Shown here in pieces: positions 15,379 to 24,049 of a stretch of DNA of 64,000 bases. The notes under the pieces are model-generated. The model made no database searches and was not told the DNA's origin. It saw only the letters and a program-made list of their open reading frames with translations. The stretch covers positions 1,700,001 through 1,764,000 of the forward strand of contig NZ_CP022680.1 in assembly GCF_003595525.1 (NCBI RefSeq). Direction: 5' to 3'. The number at the start of each line of letters is the position of its first letter. Within the stretch, counting starts at the first letter, position 1. The stretch is from Streptococcus respiraculi (GTDB lineage: Bacteria > Bacillota > Bacilli > Lactobacillales > Streptococcaceae). The translations under genes and the position numbers were made by a program.

Positions 15379-17838
15379 CATTTCTTCTAAAAATTGTTCC
15401 ATTCGCTCTACTAGGTGTTCTGGCTCAAGGCTTTCTAACTGGTATTCTGTCTTGAGGAATGTTTTAATCTGCTGACCATACTGCTTATCAATCAAACGAT
15501 TGTCCAAGAGGATCACACAGGATTTCTGACGTGCCGAGCGATTGCTTCGTCCAATAGCTTGTTTCAACTTCAACATCATCATCGGCAGATGATAGTCATA
15601 AAAGGGGTTTTTCCGCTCTGCTTTCAGATGTCGATTCACCTTGCGGACAAAACGGTCCTGAGGATTTTCAAACGGTAGACGGGGAATCAGCTGAATCATT
15701 TGCGGTTGACTGGCAAAGTCTACTCCCTCCCAGAAAGCTCCAGTTCCTAACAAAACAGGCACTTCGCCTTTATCAAATCGGCGTTTCAGCGGCATTTCAA
15801 GACCATGGCGATGCTGAGCCAGATGAGGAATCTCAGACTCTTCCAAGATTTTCGACAACTCCAAGAGCAGGTTAATCGAAGTCAGCAAGACCAAGATTGG
15901 TCTACCGAGCTCTAACAAGTCTTGAATCTGCTGAGCTATGAATGCTGCATGCTCTTCCTTATTGAGAGAAACTAAATCAGGTAACTTACGGGGGTGTGTA
16001 ATCAGTTGATTACTTTTTTGATGATTAGGCAGTCGATCAAAGGTGATTGATTGAAACCCTAGTAAGTCTGCCACATTCACCTTTTTACTAATTTCCAGAG
16101 TGGCACTGATACAGCATATTTTACTATTTGGCAAAAGACTTGCCACATCAAGCACATCTTCCTGACTGGCTCTTAGGAAACTCAGGTGCTTCTCATCTAC
16201 CTTGCGTTCTTCCAGCCAAAACTCCCGTTTCTGACCTAACAACCATAGCCAGTCTTGAAAATCGCTGTCGCCCAGCTCTTCCAAATTTTGTCTGAGAGCT
16301 GCAAGGTCTTGTGGTGCTAATTCTCGCTGGCCAGTTGCTCGGAACTGTTCTAAAAGATGAGTTAACTCAAAAGAACAGGCTTCTAATAAGCGTTTTTCAA
16401 GAAGCAGGCTAGTTCTGTCCAACTTGCTCTGGATTAGGGCTTCACAGTCTGAAATCGATAATTCCTGACTGGCATATTCTTCTGCTGCTAGGGCCAATTT
16501 TTGCGCTTCATCGATGATCAAGAGCCGATTCTGCATCCAAGGAGTATCTGATACGTGCTCCAAAAAGTAAGCATGGTTGGTCAGGGTGACATGGCTTGAG
16601 CGGGCAGCCTCTTGCGCTCTGTACCAAAAATCCCACTCCCCAAACAAGGATTGCTCATCCCAGTTGCCGTCATGCCGTAGCTCATCGAAATAAGCTTGAT
16701 AGCGCTGCTGCTTAAGCTCATCTAAATCTCCCGTCTCCGTCTCACAAAGCCAGACCAAGAGGTGCATTTTATAACGATTCAAAAGTCGGTTCTCATCTTG
16801 CCGCTCCAAGGTTCGCCAAAAAGTATCCAGCTTGAGATAATGGCGAGGAGACTTGATACTAGCAAGCCCTATACGAAAAACCTCTGACAGCCTTTTCCCC
16901 TCATTTTCCATAATCTGCTGCTGCAACATCTTAGTCGGTACCACTGCAAGAACAGGGCGCTCACTATGGGCTAGCGCTGGAAGCAAGTAGCCATAGGTCT
17001 TACCAATGCCTGCCTGCGCCTGAATGAAATGCACATGTGCATCCGCGTCTTGCAGGCGTTTTTCCATGATCTGGGAAAATGCCTGCTGCTGTGGCCGCTC
17101 ATCCAGCCCTAAAAGAGCGAGATTGGTCGCAAAATCTGTTGATAGATGATAAGGTGCTTGTAGTGCAGCTGGTTTCTTCAAACAAAGACCACCTACTGAC
17201 ACCAGATTTTCAGGCAGATAATCTGATAAGATAGGGTATAGCTCATCAATCACCAAGCGAGATTCGTAGAGCAGATAATCCGCAAACTCAAGAATATGCC
17301 CCACAGTCTGCTTTGGTAATTGTTGAATCTTCTCTTGAATTTTTAAGAGGAGCCTTGCAGTTGCAGTTGCATCTGAAATAGCCGTATGGGCCTGCTCCAA
17401 ATCAAGGGTCAACTCCTTTGCAAGATTGCTCAGACTATACTTGTCTAAAGTCGGGAAAAATAGCTGGGCCAATTCGACCGTATCAACCCGCGGGGTGTGT
17501 AAATCGTAACCTTCAAAAAAGAGGGCTTCTGCTAATAAATTGGCATCAAAAGACACATTATGGGCTACAAAAATGGTTCCTTCTAATAAGTCATAAATCT
17601 CTTTTGCCACCTGACCAAAATCAGGAGCTACTGCTAATTGCTGGTCGGTAATGCCGGTCAATTCGCGGATATGGTAGTCCAATTTTTCATAGGGATTAAT
17701 GTCTGTTGCGTAGGTTTCGACAATCTGCCCTTCTTCTACAATGACAATCCCAATCTGAATAATCTTAGCATAACTACTACTGCTCGTCGCTTCTAAGTCC
17801 ACAACAGCATATCGATTTGCTTGTTTTTTCTCTGTCAT
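15376..17838 (-). CDS. dinG: DnaQ-like exonuclease/DinG-type helicase fusion
   Basis: The 820-residue protein combines a DEDDh 3'-5' exonuclease domain (residues 5-165: YAVVDLEATSS with D and E, HNVSFDANLL, HTAISDATATARLL) with an XPD-like superfamily 2 domain. That domain shows Walker A AQAGIGKTYGYLLPA, DEAQ box IIDEAQKL and C-terminal QAIGRSNRSARQ. This is the Bacillus/Streptococcus DinG architecture; in S. aureus such a protein behaves as a nuclease rather than a helicase. The iron-sulfur cysteines of E. coli DinG are not evident. ATG at 17838 is preferred because TGGTATAAT ends nine bases before it; there is no Shine-Dalgarno and a leaderless mRNA is likely. Confidence 0.9.
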   Translation of the reverse strand: MTEKKQANRYAVVDLEATSSSSYAKIIQIGIVIVEEGQIVETYATDINPYEKLDYHIRELTGITDQQLAVAPDFGQVAKEIYDLLEGTIFVAHNVSFDANLLAEALFFEGYDLHTPRVDTVELAQLFFPTLDKYSLSNLAKELTLDLEQAHTAISDATATARLLLKIQEKIQQLPKQTVGHILEFADYLLYESRLVIDELYPILSDYLPENLVSVGGLCLKKPAALQAPYHLSTDFATNLALLGLDERPQQQAFSQIMEKRLQDADAHVHFIQAQAGIGKTYGYLLPALAHSERPVLAVVPTKMLQQQIMENEGKRLSEVFRIGLASIKSPRHYLKLDTFWRTLERQDENRLLNRYKMHLLVWLCETETGDLDELKQQRYQAYFDELRHDGNWDEQSLFGEWDFWYRAQEAARSSHVTLTNHAYFLEHVSDTPWMQNRLLIIDEAQKLALAAEEYASQELSISDCEALIQSKLDRTSLLLEKRLLEACSFELTHLLEQFRATGQRELAPQDLAALRQNLEELGDSDFQDWLWLLGQKREFWLEERKVDEKHLSFLRASQEDVLDVASLLPNSKICCISATLEISKKVNVADLLGFQSITFDRLPNHQKSNQLITHPRKLPDLVSLNKEEHAAFIAQQIQDLLELGRPILVLLTSINLLLELSKILEESEIPHLAQHRHGLEMPLKRRFDKGEVPVLLGTGAFWEGVDFASQPQMIQLIPRLPFENPQDRFVRKVNRHLKAERKNPFYDYHLPMMMLKLKQAIGRSNRSARQKSCVILLDNRLIDKQYGQQIKTFLKTEYQLESLEPEHLVERMEQFLEEM

Positions 17839-17966
17839 AACAGTAAAATTATACCATATTTCCCTCAAAATCCGTCAGCTTTTCATCATTGTCGATAAGA
17901 AAAAGCAGACAAGCGCCTTATTTTTTGCTAGACTAGAGGAGAAAGACTGTCCAAAGGAGAAATGAA

Positions 17967-18602
17967 ATGAAACTGCATAAAACCGTAAATCCTGTCGCCT
18001 ATGAAAATACCTACTATTTAGAAAATGATTCTCACCTTATCGTGGTGGATCCAGGCAGTGATTGGGCAACTATTCGACAGACGATTGAACGGATTGGAAA
18101 GCCAGTGGCGGCTATCCTCTTGACCCACACCCATTATGACCATATTATGAGCTTGGACTTGGTGCGAGAGCATTTTAGCATGCCACCTGTCTACGTGGCT
18201 GAAAGTGAGGCTAGTTGGCTCTACACACCTGAAATGAATCTCTCAGGACTTGCCCGCCACGATGATATGGAAAATGTCGTCTGCCGACCTGCTGAGAAAA
18301 CCTTCCAATACGACCAAGATTACCTGTTGGATGGATTTCGCTTTTCAGTTGTTGAGACACCAGGACATTCTATCGGCGGTGTATCTTTTATCTTTCCAGA
18401 TCAAGAACTCGTCATCACAGGCGATGCCCTTTTTAGAGAATCAATCGGCCGCACCGATTTACCAACTAGCAATTTTGATGATTTACTATCCGGTATCAAA
18501 AACAACCTCTTTACCCTACCAGGGCATTACCAAGTCTATCCTGGACATGGGCACTCTAGCACCATTTCCCATGAGAAAAACGTTAACCCGTTTTTTAGAT
18601 AG
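17967..18602 (+). CDS. MBL-fold metallo-hydrolase (glyoxalase II-like)
   Basis: The 211-residue metallo-beta-lactamase fold protein has the metal-binding motif LLTHTHYDHIMS (HxHxDH, around residue 50). Further ligands are in ETPGHSIGGVSF, TGDALFRESIGRTDL and the final VYPGHGHSST. This set is typical of small bacterial glyoxalase II-like or persulfide dioxygenase-like hydrolases; the substrate is unknown. AAAGGAG lies six bases before ATG. It is transcribed divergently from the dinG-type gene. Confidence 0.9.
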   Translation: MKLHKTVNPVAYENTYYLENDSHLIVVDPGSDWATIRQTIERIGKPVAAILLTHTHYDHIMSLDLVREHFSMPPVYVAESEASWLYTPEMNLSGLARHDDMENVVCRPAEKTFQYDQDYLLDGFRFSVVETPGHSIGGVSFIFPDQELVITGDALFRESIGRTDLPTSNFDDLLSGIKNNLFTLPGHYQVYPGHGHSSTISHEKNVNPFFR

Positions 18603-18629
18603 TCACAGTTAGGGAAATGACTGTGACTA
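18601..18629. terminator. Hairpin at the end of the MBL gene
   Basis: AGTCACAGT pairs with ACTGTGACT over a ten-base loop, starting at the last base of the gene. There is no T run, so its terminator role is uncertain. Confidence 0.45.
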
Positions 18630-18652
18630 CCCAATCTGATAAATTAGAGAGC

Positions 18653-18750
18653 GAAGATCAGCCTGTGATTATTTTAACCCGAACCTAAAAAATCAAGAAC
18701 GCGGATAAGCTAGCGAAGAATTTTAACCCAAGTTAGGAAATAAAAATATG
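18653..18750. repeat. Two diverged copies of the linker repeat (AGCGAAGA...TTTTAACCC)
   Basis: AGCGAAGA followed by TTTTAACCCGAACCTAAAAAA, then AGCGAAGAA with TTTTAACCCAAGTTAGGAAA. On the minus strand the first reads TTTAGGTTCGGGTTAAAATA, matching the proC array (CTAGGCTCGGGCTAAAATA). Confidence 0.55.
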
Positions 18751-18757
18751 AGCAGTC

Positions 18758-18790
18758 AAAAAGCGAAAGTTTTTCCAACTTTCGCTTTTT
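18758..18790. terminator. Bidirectional terminator between the MBL gene and ftsX
   Basis: AAAAAGCGAAAGTT and AACTTTCGCTTTTT form a perfect 14-bp stem around a five-base loop, with A and T tracts for both strands. Confidence 0.88.
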
Positions 18791-18799
18791 AGTTCATCA

Positions 18800-19729
18800 C
18801 TAAATCTTCAAGAATCGTCTCATGGAAATCACTGATCCCAATGCTCCAATCACAATTCCAACAACAAAGAGGCTGGCAATCATGGCTGGAACAAAGACAT
18901 TCATACTAATCAAAGACAGATTTTGCGATGCTAGAGAAGCATTAATTGATGTATAGAGCATCTGATAGGCAAAATAGACCAAAGCAGACGGCACAATCGC
19001 ACCGAGCAAGCCGACCCAAGCTCCTTCAAGCAAGAACGGTCCGCGAATATAGCTATTTTTTGCTCCAACCAAGCGCATGATTTGAATTTCACGACTACGC
19101 GAGATAATGGTAATCCGAATAGTATTTGAAATCAGGAAGACCGCCGTAAAGAGCAAGAGCCCTGTTGCTGCAAATCCCCATGTTTTCACAAGACTATTTA
19201 ACTTGAAGATTCGTTCTGTTTCCACTTCACCGTCACGAACTTCTGTGACACCATCGATTTTTGCAATTTCTTTTCCAACAGATTTCACATATTGCGGGTC
19301 TGTCGTTTCAATGATGTAGGCATCATACAGCGGATTTGCATCTCCTTTAAAGAGATTCCAGGTTTCCCCTAGGGTTGCAGTCAAATGCTCCAACTGCTCT
19401 TCCTTACTTGAATAGTCCACACTTTTGACATTATCCAAGGCAAGAATTTGTTTATAAACCGCTTGAAAGTCAGGGTTTTCAACCGTTTGTCCTTGATCAT
19501 TGACAATCGTTTGGGCATTATCAGTCGAATTCGCACGCAAGTAGACATTGATGCGAACATTGTTGGTCAAATCAGCTGTCAGCTTGGTCGCATTTAAAAT
19601 AACAGAAGCGAAAATTCCGACCAAGGTCAAGGTAATCGTCACTGATGAGATGGCTGCAATCGTCATCCATCCATTTCGCTTGAGGCTCTTTAAAGACTCA
19701 ATAAAATGTCTAAAAAATCGTCTAATCAT
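18800..19729 (-). CDS. ftsX: Cell division ABC transporter permease FtsX
   Basis: The 309-residue membrane protein is the permease partner of FtsE. It has a cytoplasmic start, TM1 (about residues 20-45), a large extracellular domain (about 46-175) and three C-terminal TM helices. In streptococci the extracellular domain activates the PcsB peptidoglycan hydrolase at the septum. SREIQIMRLVGAKNSYIRGPFLLEGAW is the conserved cytoplasmic loop that contacts FtsE. The start overlaps ftsE by 8 bp, so the genes are coupled. Confidence 0.96.
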   Translation of the reverse strand: MIRRFFRHFIESLKSLKRNGWMTIAAISSVTITLTLVGIFASVILNATKLTADLTNNVRINVYLRANSTDNAQTIVNDQGQTVENPDFQAVYKQILALDNVKSVDYSSKEEQLEHLTATLGETWNLFKGDANPLYDAYIIETTDPQYVKSVGKEIAKIDGVTEVRDGEVETERIFKLNSLVKTWGFAATGLLLFTAVFLISNTIRITIISRSREIQIMRLVGAKNSYIRGPFLLEGAWVGLLGAIVPSALVYFAYQMLYTSINASLASQNLSLISMNVFVPAMIASLFVVGIVIGALGSVISMRRFLKI

Positions 19730-20414
19730 CGTATCCGTACTCTCCTTCTACTTCATCACGTACCACTCGACCGTCTTCGATTGCGATAACGCGATGGCGA
19801 AGTGTATTTACGATTTGGCTATTGTGGGTCGCCATTAAAATCGTTGTCCCTTGGAGATTAATCCGCTCCAAAAGATTCATAATTTCCCATGAATTTTCAG
19901 GGTCCAAGTTTCCTGTTGGCTCATCGGCAATCAAGACTTTTGGATTATTGACAATGGCACGGGCGATCGCAATACGCTGTTGCTCACCACCAGAGAGTTC
20001 ATTTGGAAAAGAGCGAATCTTGTGCTTCAATCCTACTAAATCTAAGACTTCCATGACCCGTTTTTTGATGCTACGTGGTTTTTCTCCAATAACTTCCATA
20101 GCATAGGAAATGTTTTCAAAAACAGTCTTTTTCGGAAGCAATTTATAGTCTTGGAAGACAACTCCGACACTGCGGCGCAACATTGGAACATCCTTTTTCT
20201 TGATTTTAGCAAGATCAAACTTTCCAACTTTAAGCGAACCTTTATCCAACTTTTCTTCACGATACAAGAGCTTGATAAAGGTTGATTTACCAGCACCAGA
20301 AGGTCCTACGATGTAGGCAAATTCACCTGGTTCTACATTTACAGACACGCCTCTCAGCGCGGTTGTTCCGTTTCCATATTTCTTGGAAACGTCTTTCATT
20401 TCAATAATTCCCAT
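19722..20414 (-). CDS. ftsE: Cell division ATP-binding protein FtsE
   Basis: The 230-residue ABC ATPase has Walker A VGPSGAGKSTFIKLLYR (residues about 36-52), the Q loop VFQDYKLL, signature LSGGEQQRIAIARAI, Walker B VLIADEPTGNLDP and switch His MATHNSQIV. It drives FtsX to activate septal hydrolase. The ribosome site is unusual: AAAGGA lies about 26 bases before ATG, separated by the hairpin CTGTC-TTC-GACAG, with CCTT next to the start that could pair with AAGG. It follows prfB, as in other streptococci. Confidence 0.96.
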   Translation of the reverse strand: MGIIEMKDVSKKYGNGTTALRGVSVNVEPGEFAYIVGPSGAGKSTFIKLLYREEKLDKGSLKVGKFDLAKIKKKDVPMLRRSVGVVFQDYKLLPKKTVFENISYAMEVIGEKPRSIKKRVMEVLDLVGLKHKIRSFPNELSGGEQQRIAIARAIVNNPKVLIADEPTGNLDPENSWEIMNLLERINLQGTTILMATHNSQIVNTLRHRVIAIEDGRVVRDEVEGEYGYDD

Positions 20415-20445
20415 AAGGTATTCTGTCGAAGACAGTTCCTTTCTT
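20415..20445 (-). promoter_or_regulatory. Hairpin between the ftsE Shine-Dalgarno and its ATG
   Basis: On the minus strand AAAGGAA is followed by CTGTC-TTC-GACAG and AATACCTT before ATG. The hairpin could bring the Shine-Dalgarno near the start, or the CCTT could mask it. Confidence 0.4.
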
Positions 20446-20461
20446 TTGATTTTATAGAGTA

Positions 20462-21557
20462 CTAGCTAATACGCCATTTGAGATAGGCATCAATAAATCC
20501 TTCAATATCCCCGTCCATGACCTTGTCCACCTGAGCGACTTCGTAGCCTGTACGATGGTCTTTGACCATGGTGTAAGGAGTAAAGACATAGGAACGAATC
20601 TGGCTACCCCAAGTGATTTCTTTTTTATCTCCTTTAAGCGAATCGACTTCAGCTGCTTTTTTTTCTTGCTCTAATTGATAGAGTTTGGCTTGCAGCAACT
20701 TCATAGCCCGATCCCTGTTCCCATACTGGGTACGGTCAACGGTTGATTGAGTAACAATTCCGGTTGGAATGTGGGTCAAACGAACCCCTGTTGACACCTT
20801 GTTGACGTTCTGTCCACCAGCACCACCGCTGCGGAAGGTATCCATTTTGATTTCATCATCCCGAATCTCAATTTCAATCGTGTCATCGAGTTCTGGCATG
20901 ACTTCAACCGATGTGAAGGAGGTGTGACGGCGTTTCGCCGAATCAAATGGTGAAATACGCACCAAGCGATGCACACCCATTTCTGACTTGAGTAAGCCGT
21001 AAGCGTTTGGACCTGTAAAGCTTAGGGTAACAGACTTAATTCCTGCTTCATCCCCTGCCTGATAGTCTAGGGTTTCCACCTTAAATCCTTTGGCATTCCC
21101 AAAACGGGTATACATCCGTAGCAACATCTCGCCCCAGTCCTGAGCCTCTGTTCCACCTGATCCTGGGTGAATTTCCAAGATTGCATTGTTGTTATCATAA
21201 GGTTCTGACAGGAGGAGAGTCAACTCGTAGCTGGTCATCAACTTGTCCAACTCGAGTAACTTTTCTTCCAATTCATCTTGGACAGACTCGTCTTCTGCGA
21301 GAAACTCTAAGAGAATCTCTGCTTCATCTAGCAAGTCCAGCATCTGATGAAAATTCTGATAGGTTGCTTTTAAATCATTCAACTCCTGCGATGTTTTCTG
21401 AGCTGCCAAATTGTCATTCCAAAAGTCTGGTTCTGTCATCTTGTTTTCCAAGATAGCAATTTCTTCTTCCAAACCTTCTAAGTCAAAGAGACCCCCTGAA
21501 TGAGTTCAATTTAGTGGTCAGCTCTTCAATTTTTTGTCGAATTTCTGCTATATCCAT
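20462..21557 (-). CDS. prfB: Peptide chain release factor 2 (programmed +1 frameshift)
   Basis: RF2 recognises UGA and UAA. Translation starts at ATG 21557 (GAGG site upstream) and reads 24 codons to AGG-GGG-TCT-CTT, then an in-frame TGA (21483-21485). A +1 slip at CTT-TGA-C continues as GAC into the main frame, giving 364 residues. The AGGGGG internal Shine-Dalgarno and CUU-UGA-C are the canonical autoregulatory site. The catalytic loop is [12 protein letters not shown]. ftsE and ftsX follow. An annotation that starts at 21472 would miss the real N-terminus. Confidence 0.96.
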
Positions 21558-21595
21558 AAGTACCTCATTTCTTTATTCTGCTTATTATATCATAT

Positions 21596-22717
21596 TTATA
21601 CCCCTTTGGCGAATGATAGAAAGGCGGCCCGCTCTGCAATAACATCTGGATGGTCGCTCTTGATAGTTTCAATGAAAGCAATCAGCTCCTCATTGGGCTG
21701 TTTGACCAACTGGCTAAGTGCCCATATGGCAGCTGCCATATGAATGGGATTTTGCTTCTTATCAATAATTTCTAAGAGTTTAGGGATACTTGACTTGTCA
21801 TTGGCATTGGCAAGAGCGATAATGGCATTTCGCTGAAGAATGTTTTTCCCACGCCAACTACCCGCAATCATACCAAATTTCTCTTTGAATTGCCCGTTTG
21901 ATAGCTCCAAAAAGGGAATCAGCTCTGGCTCGGCCAAATCTGGGTCAATGTCTACAACGGGTGGACTATCAATTCCCTTATTATAAGGGCAGCAAATCTG
22001 ACAGATATCACAACCGTAAATGACCGTCTTAATTTTCTTGCGAAACTCCAATTCCATCATGCCCTTGTCCTGAGTCTGAAAGGACAGACAGCGCCTCGCG
22101 TTCATTGTCCCGTCTCCAAGTAAACACGAGGTTGGACAGACCGTAACACAGCGATTGCAGTCACCACAATCATAATCCACTGGCTGATCAGGCGCTATTT
22201 CTAAATTCGTAATGAGTTCGCCTAAGAACATGTAAGAGCCAAATTCTTTTGAAATAACGAGGCCATTTTTGCCAATAAAGCCTATCCCTGCCCGCCTTGC
22301 GACTGCTGTATCGACCAAGGCTCCGGTATCCACCATGCCCTTGTATTCAAAATCAGCCGTCAACTCTTCAATCCCACGCGCCAGGCGCTCCAGCTTATCT
22401 TGCAAGATATAGTGGTAATCAAGTCCCCATGAATTGGGAGTAATCTTGCCTCGTTTGTACTGAGTTTTCTGTGGCTTTTGCGGTAATCTTCTCGGATAAG
22501 CAACCGCAATCGAAATAATGGTCTTGGCAGAAGCCAGGCTCAACTTTGGCCTGATACGCTCTTCAATATTCTTGTGTTCAAAGCCAGACGTTCGTCCTTC
22601 TTCGACTGCGGCCCGCAGGGATTTCTCCAAATAAGCAAAATCGTCTGCTGTTGTAAATCCAATCTTAGAAATTCCAATTTCCTTTGATAATGCGATAATT
22701 TGTTCTTTTAGGTTCAT
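21596..22717 (-). CDS. queG: Epoxyqueuosine reductase
   Basis: The 373-residue cobalamin-dependent iron-sulfur enzyme performs the last step of queuosine synthesis, epoxyqueuosine to queuosine in tRNA. Two 4Fe-4S clusters are indicated by CGDCNRCVTVCPTSCL (near residue 190) and GCDICQICCPYNKG (near residue 242). A HEAT-like helical C-terminus covers about residues 285-373. ATG at 22717 begins the homologous region. There is no Shine-Dalgarno: TACAAT (22725-22730) ends seven bases before ATG, so a leaderless mRNA is likely. The longer upstream reading of this frame is noncoding repeat DNA. Confidence 0.95.
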   Translation of the reverse strand: MNLKEQIIALSKEIGISKIGFTTADDFAYLEKSLRAAVEEGRTSGFEHKNIEERIRPKLSLASAKTIISIAVAYPRRLPQKPQKTQYKRGKITPNSWGLDYHYILQDKLERLARGIEELTADFEYKGMVDTGALVDTAVARRAGIGFIGKNGLVISKEFGSYMFLGELITNLEIAPDQPVDYDCGDCNRCVTVCPTSCLLGDGTMNARRCLSFQTQDKGMMELEFRKKIKTVIYGCDICQICCPYNKGIDSPPVVDIDPDLAEPELIPFLELSNGQFKEKFGMIAGSWRGKNILQRNAIIALANANDKSSIPKLLEIIDKKQNPIHMAAAIWALSQLVKQPNEELIAFIETIKSDHPDVIAERAAFLSFAKGV

Positions 22718-22774
22718 TTCTTTTATTGTAACAAAATTAAGAAAGTTTGCAATATCTAAAAACCTATATTCATA

Positions 22775-22822
22775 AGCGAAGTATAGTGAAGTGAGAACTG
22801 AACACGAACTAAGAGCTATATA
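22775..22822. repeat. End of a TATAGTG-type miniature element (type 2)
   Basis: TATAGTGAAGTGAGAACTGAAC followed by ACGAACTAAGAGC matches, inverted, the sequence at 62196-62235 (GCTCTTAGTCCGTGTTCAG ending in CCACTATA). Only one end is visible here. Confidence 0.5.
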
Positions 22823-22930
22823 ATGCCTTGTGTTCATCGAACACATCGTCACTCTCCTATCTTACCGTAGCTATTACGAGCTCGCTCGTTCTACAGATAC
22901 GGATGCCCTAAGGGTACACTTTGTGCTTTA

Positions 22931-23170
22931 TACGCCCTCGTGTCTTATGAAATTGAACTCGGGCTAAAAGCTCGGAAAAAAGAGAAATACTCCTAGAAGC
23001 TTGCGCTTCTTTGTCATATTTCCTATTTTTCATTCGCTTTTTTTACGCCCTCGTATCTTATGAAATTGAACTCGGGCTAAAAGCTCGGAAAAAAGAGAAA
23101 TACTCCTAGAAGCTTGCGCTTCTTCGTCATATTTCCTATTTTTCATTCGCTTTTTTTACGCCCTCGTATC
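22931..23170. repeat. 113-bp tandem repeat, 2.1 copies
   Basis: Units start TACGCCCTCGT at 22931, 23044 and 23157. The two full copies differ at only a few bases. Each holds TTGAACTCGGGCTAAAAGC (the linker seen at proC and tuf), a hairpin AGAAGC-TTGC-GCTTCT and a CATTCGCTTTTTTTACG tail. Confidence 0.8.
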
Positions 23171-23215
23171 TTGACTATATTTCAAAAAAAGCAACGATGA
23201 GTAGCGAAAAAGAAG

Positions 23216-23254
23216 CCCTGAAGAGAGTTACTGATCTGTGTATACAGGTTCTAA
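23216..23254. repeat. AGAACCTGTAT palindromic element, copy 3 (partial; contains the VanZ stop codon)
   Basis: On the minus strand the gene reads into TAGAACCTGTATACACAG, the same end as copies 1 and 2. The TAG stop is 23251-23253. The second half of the palindrome is absent. Confidence 0.6.
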
Positions 23255-23748
23255 CTAAGCAAAAGTAGCTCTGCGACAACGATTGTCAAAATTAGAGCGA
23301 TTCGATTGACCCGTTCATAGGCTTTTTCGTGCCAAATACTGGTCAGGACATACATAATATTGATTCCAATGGCACCACCAAAGCCGTTGGCAAGGACATC
23401 TGTGATGTCTGCGACGCCGATTTGGAAGGTATACTGCAGCACTTCATAGACAATACTGACCACTAACATCACGGCTAGATTTTTAACCCAGGTCGCCTTT
23501 TTATCTAGCATTTCCATGTAAATCCCAAAGGGAATAAAACAAAGAACATTTAAGCCAATTTCTTGGTAATCCAGCACCCCATCATAGACAGCTGTTCCCG
23601 CAAAGGGAATCAGATTGATGCTACGCCCCATTTCGTGATAGTAGGCCAGCTGGAGGGTGGAAAAGACATCTAATTTGAATAGGATAATCCATGTCAGAAA
23701 TGAAAGATAGATTCCAAATAAGAAAATGGTCATATAACGAGACTTCAT
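23251..23748 (-). CDS. VanZ family membrane protein
   Basis: The 165-residue protein has about four to five hydrophobic helices and the VanZ-like (PF04892) pattern: ILFKLDVF near residue 24, SINLIPFAG at about 44, NVLCFIPFGIYM near 68 and the VLQYTFQIGVADITDVLANGFGGAIG signature around residues 104-129. VanZ gives low-level teicoplanin resistance in enterococci, but most chromosomal homologues have no known role. AAAGGAGGG precedes ATG. The stop codon is embedded in a repeat element. Confidence 0.9.
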   Translation of the reverse strand: MKSRYMTIFLFGIYLSFLTWIILFKLDVFSTLQLAYYHEMGRSINLIPFAGTAVYDGVLDYQEIGLNVLCFIPFGIYMEMLDKKATWVKNLAVMLVVSIVYEVLQYTFQIGVADITDVLANGFGGAIGINIMYVLTSIWHEKAYERVNRIALILTIVVAELLLLS

Positions 23749-24049
23749 CTAACTTCCCTCCTTTACAAGCATTGTACCATTATACCAAAAAATCGCCCAA
23801 GAAACGTTACACCTTGATGACAAATAGGGAGTCATATTACAGATTGTTTGCAAAATTAAACTAATAAACTAGAAAATATTTCTATTTATGATATTTTAAA
23901 CTCATTTCGCTCGCACGCCTGCGAAACGATAAAACAAAATGACCAGATCATATAAATGAAACACTGCTATCAATGAGCAGAACTGTTTATTTTTTATATA
24001 ATGATAGCAAAAAAGAGGAGAATTATTTTCCCCCCTTTCTATCTTCTAT
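23749..24049. other. Gene-free 301-bp interval between VanZ and the TM2 gene
   Basis: No open frame of note. The right part holds a probable terminator for the TM2 gene (24009-24039, minus strand, G-U-containing stem then TTTTTT). The left part is AT-rich VanZ promoter DNA. Confidence 0.5.

Larger units (their letters stand above)
22718..23250. other. Gene-free 533-bp repeat region between queG and the VanZ gene
   Basis: No coding sequence is supported. From right to left it holds part of an AGAACCTGTAT element, two full and one partial copy of a 113-bp unit, a short GC-rich stretch (22861-22920) with ACGAGCTCGCTCGT, and the end of a miniature element. The queG promoter lies at its left edge. 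Confidence 0.7.

Noticed and set aside
15257..15475. Short + strand frame starting MKEKLYQNGITIKN
   Set aside because: It runs through the DinG terminator, a repeat element and the antisense of dinG; no family resemblance.
20462..21472. prfB starting at the internal ATG 21472 as a 336-residue RF2
   Set aside because: The canonical AGGGGG...CTT-TGA-C frameshift site and upstream ATG with Shine-Dalgarno show the true start at 21557.
22718..22852. 45-residue N-terminal extension of QueG
   Set aside because: It lies in repeat-derived noncoding DNA upstream of the TACAAT box; QueG homology starts at 22717.
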